Positions 57,581-64,000 of a DNA stretch of 64,000 nucleotides are shown piece after piece. A program made the translations under genes and the position numbers. Numbering within the stretch: position 1 is the stretch's first letter; each line of letters opens with the position of its first letter. The notes beneath the pieces were generated by a model, which was not told where the DNA came from, searched no databases, and saw only the letters and a list, made by a program, of their open reading frames with translations. Location: assembly GCF_910589235.1 (NCBI RefSeq), contig NC_060972.1, positions 1,749,435 through 1,813,434 of the forward strand, in the 5' to 3' direction. Origin of the DNA: Vespa crabro. Lineage: Eukaryota; Arthropoda; Insecta; Hymenoptera; Vespidae.

Positions 57581-57582
57581 CT
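57542..57582. repeat. (CT)n tract
   Basis: A CT run with one CTAT step. Confidence 0.95.
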
Positions 57583-57931
57583 TCGCATACGCAAGCACGT
57601 GTGGGCACGTAAGTAATATTTATGAAAATTAAATATTGTATTATACTTTCGGATAAAATTCTCGTTAAAACTTTTCAAGTAATCCAACGTTCTTATATAC
57701 AATGCTGTCAAGCGCAGTAATTGCTTATTTTCTATAGACTCCTCGTATTGACAGAAACGACGTTATAGTATTTTTCCTAGGAAATATGAATTGTGTTCGC
57801 TTAACGTGAACAATCGATGAGAAGAAAGAAAAGAAAAGAAAAAAAAAAAAAAAGAAAAAAAAGAAAACATAAAAACATAAATAAAAAGAAACAAGAAATA
57901 AGAACAAAGAAAGTGAATTGGACCAACTCTT

Positions 57932-57933
<2 letters not shown>
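57583..57933. other. Unique sequence and A-rich tract
   Basis: Unique to 57815, then A/G-rich (57820-57905). No gene is seen. Confidence 0.55.
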
Positions 57934-57972
<39 letters not shown>

Positions 57973-57998
57973 ATCTATCTATCTCTTTATCTATCTAT
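57934..57998. repeat. (CT)n and (CTAT)n tract
   Basis: CT repeats pass into CTAT units. Confidence 0.95.
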
Positions 57999-58140
57999 CA
58001 ATTTTACACGTATTATTTCTTACCCTCATTCGTCATTAATAAAGACGTTTATTCGGACGATATATTATAATACAAACAATATCCTTGGAAAATATATTTT
58101 ACTTAGTAAATAATATTTTTGTTTGTTTGCCTATTGGCTT

Positions 58141-58142
<2 letters not shown>

Positions 58143-58192
<50 letters not shown>

Positions 58193-58210
58193 TTCTTCCC
58201 TTTCTCTTTT
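58143..58210. repeat. (CT)n tract
   Basis: A perfect CT run of about 46 bases, then CTTC and CTTT units. Confidence 0.95.
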
Positions 58211-58410
58211 TCCTTTTCATTCCGTTCGAATGAACATCGAACAGGAAAAAGTAGCGTAGAAGAAATTGAACGGTTCGATGACTCGATGATAGGATTGTAA
58301 ATCACGGCTGGATGCCGACGGCGTCTTGACTGTGGAAGACGTTCTATACGAGCTTTCGATCTTCCACCGGCTACACTCGAATTCACAGTAAACACCGCGA
58401 GAGATCGAGA
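58211..58410. other. Unique island
   Basis: CpG-rich unique block (GCCGACGGCGTC, CCACCGGCTACACTCG). Frames on both strands (98 and 71 residues) are repeat-extended and unrecognised. Confidence 0.45.
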
Positions 58411-58429
58411 GTTTCTGTCTCTCTCTTAC

Positions 58430-58467
<38 letters not shown>

Positions 58468-58478
58468 TACCACGAAAG

Positions 58479-58517
<39 letters not shown>

Positions 58518-58518
58518 G

Positions 58519-58548
<30 letters not shown>
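58411..58548. repeat. Two (CT)n tracts and a (TCTA)n array
   Basis: CT at 58434-58461 and 58480-58513, then (TCTA)n at 58521-58548. Confidence 0.97.
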
Positions 58549-58549
<1 letters not shown>

Positions 58550-58678
58550 GTTTCTATCTTTCTCACGCTCGATCGACAGGTGACGCAAAACCGTTTTACA
58601 GTTCGGCAAATTGCGAACGACTGGCACAGCATCAAGCTTACATAGAATTCCCTTTCCGTTCTTCTATCTCTTCCTCCA

Positions 58679-58687
58679 CCTTCCTCT

Positions 58688-58719
<32 letters not shown>

Positions 58720-58755
58720 TCTCTCTTTCTATCTCTATCTATCTATCTATCTATT
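58679..58755. repeat. (CT)n and (TCTA)n tract
   Basis: CT repeats followed by TTTC and TCTA units. Confidence 0.95.
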
Positions 58756-58989
58756 TGTCTCTCACTACATCCTTTATCTTTCTAGCTTTCTATATTTCCC
58801 TCGTCTCATTGCACCACATACATCCCAATAGAATTTCCGGAAATAACAGAGACTCGTCACAAACTCGGCCAATTTATTACAATGAAAATATATAATTGCG
58901 AACCGGCGATAAATAGTTTTTGGTTTAATTTAGATAACTAGAATTATAAACGTAGAGCATCGATATCAAATGAAACCAAAACACATATA
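58756..58989. other. Unique sequence
   Basis: Moderate-GC unique sequence with no gene recognised. Confidence 0.5.
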
Positions 58990-59037
<48 letters not shown>

Positions 59038-59056
59038 TAATAATAATAATAATACA
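58990..59056. repeat. (AAT)n array
   Basis: About twenty-two AAT units with one AATGAT step. Confidence 0.97.
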
Positions 59057-59098
59057 CTATCTAAGTTTTACTTTATCTTTAAATTCGTTATTATACTG

Positions 59099-59106
<8 letters not shown>

Positions 59107-59163
<57 letters not shown>
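59107..59163. repeat. (AT)n tract
   Basis: A near-perfect AT run of about 50 bases. Confidence 0.97.
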
Positions 59164-59164
<1 letters not shown>

Positions 59165-59608
59165 GTATATGTAAGAGTATCCACGGATTATCATATTTAC
59201 GTCAATGTTTATTAAAGTATATACGTATGTACATAATAATTTATTTAATGAGAACAAATTTTCATTGATATTTTTTTTCTTTTTTTTTTTTCTTAATTAA
59301 AAGCTATTTTATATTTTAGATAATTAATTTACGAATATGTATTCGGAATAATTTTTGAACATGTTAATTAATATATATGTACGATGATCACGACAATATT
59401 ATTAATGTAATATGTATTTATATATTTTCATTTTTTCTAATTTGATAATTAAACACATAATATTGTCATTCATTTAATCATAATTTTAACGAAAATTAAG
59501 ATATTATCTGTAATATCTATTGTTATTTTATATTTTGAAAATGATCTACAAATTTAAAATAAATACCCCTGTAAAATTTTTACTAACATTATCATATTTC
59601 TTTATCTA

Positions 59609-59651
<43 letters not shown>

Positions 59652-60205
59652 TATCCTTATCTATTTTTTTATATATAAGTAGAAGTAAATAATTTTGTAC
59701 AAAATTTCTCCATGTTTAAGAAATTTCTAAATATTTGTTATTTAAAAATGCGAGTGAATAAAGTTGTCAGTAGAAAGAAAAAAAGAAAAAAAAAAGAAAA
59801 AAGAAAAAGATGTAAAAATAAAAAAAGAAATAGTTTTTTATACGTTTTAAGAAATCCAAAAAAATGCATAAGTATACGGAAATATTAATGAGCGATAACG
59901 TGTATGTTACATAAATTACAAACGATTCGTCGATTCTGATATGACGACGGAAATGATAGTCTTGCAAATTTATCCCAGGATAATTTCTCACTCTTCTTCG
60001 TAGGACCGATATCACGTGTACAAAGTTTCAAACTTACATCTATCAATAAAATGAATTCGTGTATTGATACTCGTGAGATAGTATAAGTACGCTTTAAACT
60101 TCTTCATGAAATGTAACGATTTGCCGATTCATTGATTAATGTTCGATAATTCCATGCAGGAGGATATCTAACGTATCTATCATGGTAGATATCGTATACA
60201 GAAAA
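59164..60205. other. AT-rich stretch
   Basis: T-tract at 59271-59293, (CT)n(AT)n at 59609-59651 and an A-tract at 59774-59808. No gene is seen. Confidence 0.7.
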
Positions 60206-60210
60206 AGATA

Positions 60211-60281
60211 TTGAGAGAGAGTGAGAGAGAGAGAGAGAGAGAAAGATAGAGAGAGAAAGAGAGAGAGAGAGAGAGAGGGAG
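60211..60281. repeat. (GA)n tract
   Basis: GA repeats with GATA and GAAA steps. Confidence 0.95.
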
Positions 60282-60389
60282 GATGAAAGCAGAAATTCAC
60301 AGCAAAACAGGGTCAGAATGGTAGAAACGCTGAACGATCAGATTCAACGATGATGAGAGTGGAAGAACGCGAAAAAAAGAGTAAAAGAG

Positions 60390-60445
60390 ATAGATATATA
60401 TATATAGATAGATAGATAGATAGATAGGTAGATAGATAGATAGAT
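60390..60445. repeat. (AT)n and (GATA)n array
   Basis: A short AT run precedes about ten GATA units with one GGTA variant. Confidence 0.97.
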
Positions 60446-60516
60446 GAAAATAAAAAAAAGGGGAATAAATCGAGCTAGCAAGCTAGCAAGAGAGAAAGAG
60501 AGACAGAAAGATATAG

Positions 60517-60518
60517 AG

Positions 60519-60567
<49 letters not shown>
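60517..60567. repeat. (GA)n tract
   Basis: A perfect GA run of about 48 bases. Confidence 0.97.
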
Positions 60568-60568
<1 letters not shown>

Positions 60569-61000
60569 GAACGAGTTCGCAGGAAGAAGAAGGGTTTTAC
60601 GAAGAGAAGCTCTTTTCAAAATTTCCATCGCGAAAAAAGGAATCCGATTAAACGACCGTTTGGTCGTTAACGCGCTAACATGACCGCGCTCTCGTTCGTC
60701 ATTTCACTATGATTCTACGTAAAGATGAATGAAAGATAAAGACAGAGAGAATGGATATAGAAAGATAGAAAAAGAGTGCTTGTAGAACGTGGTGCTTCGC
60801 GATAGCAGTACTACTATGGCTTTGGTAATTCCAGAATACCGTCAGAGCCTTCAACAATGGCACAGTAATGCGGACGTCAGCCGTCAACTACTTGATTGCG
60901 TATTGTTGTTTGCATTGTACGGGACAGACCTGGCCTCGCATACAATCACCCACTTTCATAGAACATCCGCGCTCGCGCGTACGACGAAACAGAGATCTAC
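60568..61000. other. Unique island
   Basis: GC-richer non-repetitive sequence. The plus-strand frames 60789-61241 and 60868-61500 are unique for about 65 residues and then read Ser/Pro/Leu or His through pyrimidine and CCA tracts. No domain is recognised. Confidence 0.4.
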
Positions 61001-61161
61001 TCTTCACTCCTCTCCTCTCCTCTTTAGTTCTCTCTTCTTCTCCTATCCTCTCCTTTCCTCTCATCTCTTCGACGAATCCCTCCCCATCATCCTCATCTTC
61101 ATCCTCCTCCTACCGTCCCCTCCCCTCACCCCCGCCGCTCCACTACCATCTCCCGCCATAC
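61001..61161. repeat. Pyrimidine-rich CTCCT sequence
   Basis: C/T-rich sequence with CCTCTC, CATC and CCCC words precedes the CCA array. Confidence 0.75.
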
Positions 61162-61204
61162 TCGGCTCACCACCACCACCACCACCACCACCACCACCAC
61201 CACC
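61162..61204 (+). repeat. (CCA)n array
   Basis: About thirteen perfect CCA units. The frames read poly-Pro or poly-His. Confidence 0.97.
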
Positions 61205-61544
61205 GGCGTGGCAAACTTCATCCATGCTCTCGTGGCTGTAGCTTTTCCGTTTTGCACCCCCTTCTCAAACCCCTTCAAATCTATACCCTTCTCTCTCCAA
61301 TCCTTCCCCTCCCCTCTCTCTCTCTACGTAACCTTTCCCACTCTCATTTTATCGTTTTCTCCTATAGCGTTAGTCGCAACATACCGTGGCCATGTTACAA
61401 CGACCTTTCACCTTCTACTATCCCTCTAAGTAAAGATGAGTCAATATTACAAGCTTCGTGTATTGATAAAATTCTTTTTGATATATCATTTCTACATTAA
61501 TTTGCAATATTTTCACTTCTTCTTTCTTATCGTTTGGTTTCTCT
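61205..61544. other. Unique sequence
   Basis: C/T-leaning unique sequence with no recognised gene. Confidence 0.45.
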
Positions 61545-61601
<57 letters not shown>

Positions 61602-61620
61602 ATCTATCAATCTATCTCTT
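61545..61620. repeat. (CT)n and (CTAT)n tract
   Basis: A CT run of about 45 bases, then CTAT units. Confidence 0.95.
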
Positions 61621-62165
61621 TCGTTTTCTTGTTCCTTTCGGTTTTTTCTTTTACTCAGTACGTGCGCACAATTTTAATTTTCAGTAGTCATTCGTATTGC
61701 AACTCTTATCTCTTTTCTCTTTTCACCTTCTTCTTCTTCTTTTTCTTCTTCTTCCTTCGTTTATAACATCATTTTTTTCTATTTCTATAATCAAGTTTAG
61801 AAATGAAAGAGACAGAAATGAAAATAGGAAATAACATTATTTTCCCAATTGAATCTGTTAAAGATAAAATAGAAGAGAAAAAAAAGAGAGAGAGAGAGAA
61901 AAAAAAGACAAAAAAGAAAAAAAGAAATGAATCGTCGAATAATGAGGGAATTATCGTCATTTTCCTCCCTCGATCATTCGTAATACGTTCGACAATACTT
62001 GGTATCTCACAGAAATGGAATAAATTTTCATATGAATATTCCTCTATTTCGAAATAAATGACGAAATATTCTTTAGAAACAATCACGGTTGGTATGCATT
62101 TGTGGAATGAAGGTTGAACACGGCGGCAGCATGTGATCGGGGTGTTGTCGGAGCGAGGAAAGGTT
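61621..62165. other. Unique AT-rich sequence with TTC and AAAG tracts
   Basis: TTC-rich at 61726-61756 and A/G-rich at 61870-61925. Overlapping opposite-strand frames are repeat-driven. No gene is seen. Confidence 0.6.
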
Positions 62166-62171
62166 GTACGA

Positions 62172-62205
62172 GGGACCGGGGGGGGGGAAGGGATGGAGAG
62201 AAGGG
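62172..62205 (+). other. G-quadruplex motif with G10 run
   Basis: G runs at 62172-62174, 62178-62187 (ten Gs), 62190-62192 and 62203-62205 satisfy a G4 pattern on the + strand, though the last loop is long. Confidence 0.65.
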
Positions 62206-62936
62206 CGATAATAGTGCATTCTCAAATTGGAAATTGCATTCAATTAAACATCGTTTTATTTGAGATGGAAAATTGCTGTCCCACGGGAAGGTGATTGTCA
62301 TTTGACAAAAATTTACCAAGCCCATTAGCAATCTGAAATAATAAAAAAATATTAAAAACAACGGTGGTACGATCTCTTGCTTTCAAAAGTATAACAGAGA
62401 CTAAATTGAATGCATCGTGATTCGTATATATATATATATATATATATCCACATATTACAGGCAGATACACGTACTTGTATATAGTATATAAGGTACAGTA
62501 TTAGTTAAATGGATACGAGTCGCCTAAATTGTATCTTCAATTTTTTACTTATTGCTGAACATAAAAATGATATATCTTAAATATAGTAAATATGTATATA
62601 TAAAGTAATAAAGTGTATAAATATGTAATAAACCGTAACACATATATTTAGACGAGAAGTGTTATAAATTAAATTTAATTTTCTATGTTTTACGAAAGGA
62701 TGTTTTAAAAATTCTATTACGGTTCTTAGATGTATAATTTTTTTATTTCTATTCATATAACTTATCTAGAATAATATAATAATATAGTTTTGTTATAAAT
62801 TTTTATGTTCTTATATATATATATAGATTTCTTATTGATTATTTCCTATGTATTAATTTACGTATTATTGTATATTTAAAATTATACTTTTTATCATAAT
62901 TACCATATAATATAATTATAAAAACTAAATTTTAAT

Positions 62937-62969
<33 letters not shown>

Positions 62970-63290
62970 CTGTTTCATATTTTTTAAATCTCACCTTCAT
63001 AAATTGTGATTAATACATGTGATACGATTTGAAAACGCATATGCACATAAAATATGACACATTTGATCATTTGACAATATGACATATGACACAGTTTATA
63101 CATAACAACTGATATTATTTGTTATTCAAGCGTGCAAAAAAAAAAAAGAAGAAAAGAAACAAATGCATAATCAGCTGTATAAAATAACAAATTATTATTA
63201 ATTCATGAAATTAGAGATGTAATAAACAAAATGAAAATATCTTATGTACAACGTGAACGTGTACGCACATAAAAAAAAAAAATTTATGAT
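62206..63290. other. AT-rich stretch
   Basis: (AT)n at 62426-62448, 62814-62825 and 62942-62970. No gene is seen. Confidence 0.7.
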
Positions 63291-63293
63291 ACA

Positions 63294-63342
63294 TATATAT
63301 ATATATATATATACATACACACATACACACATACACACAAAC
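63294..63342. repeat. (AT)n and (ACAC-AT)n tract
   Basis: AT repeats followed by ACACAT units. Confidence 0.95.
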
Positions 63343-63670
63343 ATACCGTTGCATATACCGTAAGTACGCATTTGCGAATCTTGAAATAGGACGAACGAAA
63401 AGTAACACTAATTAATGCTAACATAGAATCGTACATAAGAGTTTCTATGAGAAAATATCCTAAGTGTGAGCACGTTTATATGTCGAGATAAGAAACCAAC
63501 TTGGACTGGCCACTCCGTTCGTATTGGTACACGCAGTTATATACATCTAAAAGAAGGCATGCGGAATCTTTTCTGCTAAAAAGGAAAGGCGTTTCTTTAG
63601 AACATCAAAGGGAAAAGATCTGCACTACGACCTCTGGTAGAACCCTTGGCAATTACACCTGAGACTACCG
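63343..63670. other. Unique island
   Basis: Moderate-GC non-repetitive sequence (63460-63670) with no open frame of useful length and no recognised RNA. Confidence 0.45.
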
Positions 63671-63673
63671 AGA

Positions 63674-63760
63674 AGAAAAAAAAAAAAGAAAAAAAAAAAT
63701 AAAAAGAAAAAAAGAAAAAGAAAGGAGGAGCCTGAAGGCAAAAGAAAAAGAAAGAAGAAA
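63674..63760. repeat. A/G-rich tract
   Basis: AAAG and poly(A) blocks with one GGAGGAGCC step. Confidence 0.85.
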
Positions 63761-63789
63761 CCTTTCTGCCTCCTGCTGCTTTATAATCT

Positions 63790-63791
<2 letters not shown>

Positions 63792-63870
<79 letters not shown>

Positions 63871-63880
63871 TTCTCTCTAT
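63792..63880. repeat. (CT)n tract
   Basis: About 60 bases of perfect CT, then TTTC-interrupted CT. Confidence 0.97.
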
Positions 63881-64000
63881 TTCACTGTCTTTCTCTGTTA
63901 TTCACTCACTCGTTCGTTCTTTTACTTTTTCCTTCTCTTTCTATCATGATACCTTGCTCAACACGCACACACACAACACACATATATACGCACGCATATA

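Noticed and set aside
60868..61500. 210-residue plus-strand frame with a poly-His run
   Set aside because: Poly-His arises from the (CCA)n array and Ser/Leu/Pro from the pyrimidine tract. No domain is recognised.

Overview
This window looks like nuclear, intergenic or intronic DNA from an insect with an AT-rich genome. I favour a hymenopteran (social wasp or bee type), with moderate to low confidence. The background is strongly AT-rich, long (AT)n, (CT)n/(GA)n and A/T-tract repeats recur every few hundred bases, and islands of richer unique sequence keep many intact CpGs. There is no bacterial-style gene packing, no operon, no ribosome-binding site pattern and no recognisable tRNA, rRNA, snRNA or CRISPR array.

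I recognise no protein-coding gene. Almost every long open frame is read through a dinucleotide, trinucleotide or homopolymer tract (Leu-Ser, Arg-Glu, Tyr-Ile, Phe or Lys runs). Three stretches of unique sequence are open and could hide a small exon (about 23.33-23.57, 40.70-40.95 and 48.96-49.14 kb). None resembles a family I know, so they are recorded as weak candidates only.

Layout. 0-5.2 kb: AT-rich with a dispersed direct duplication (1.34 and 2.90 kb) and a G-quadruplex motif (2.60 kb). 5.2-9.7 kb: dense GA/CT tracts, including a GA-CT foldback at 7.3 kb. 9.8-11.1 kb: a degenerate tandem duplication, then the strongest GC/CpG island. 11-21 kb: alternating AT valleys, GA/CT tracts and islands, with a 275-302 bp TTAA-flanked piggyBac-like miniature element at 16.0-16.3 kb and pentanucleotide minisatellites at 16.8-17.0 kb. 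21.4-24.3 kb: two degenerate tandem arrays. 25.8-30.8 kb: several copies of a short interspersed repeat with (TA)n plus GGGTG-like inverted ends. 30.8-40 kb: mostly AT-rich desert with (AT)n tracts. 40-43 kb: richer islands among GA/CT tracts. 43-49.9 kb: AT-rich desert with tandem arrays at 46.9 and 49.7 kb. 50-57 kb: AT-rich, with the fourth interspersed-repeat locus fused to a tandem array at 55.4-56.1 kb and another array at 56.7 kb. 57-64 kb: GA/CT, TCTA and CCA tracts around richer islands.

The main result is a recurring architecture rather than a gene: at least seven loci hold two or three diverged copies of a roughly 85-290 bp unit in direct tandem, usually with an A/T or purine tract inside the unit. 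All alignments were made by eye.
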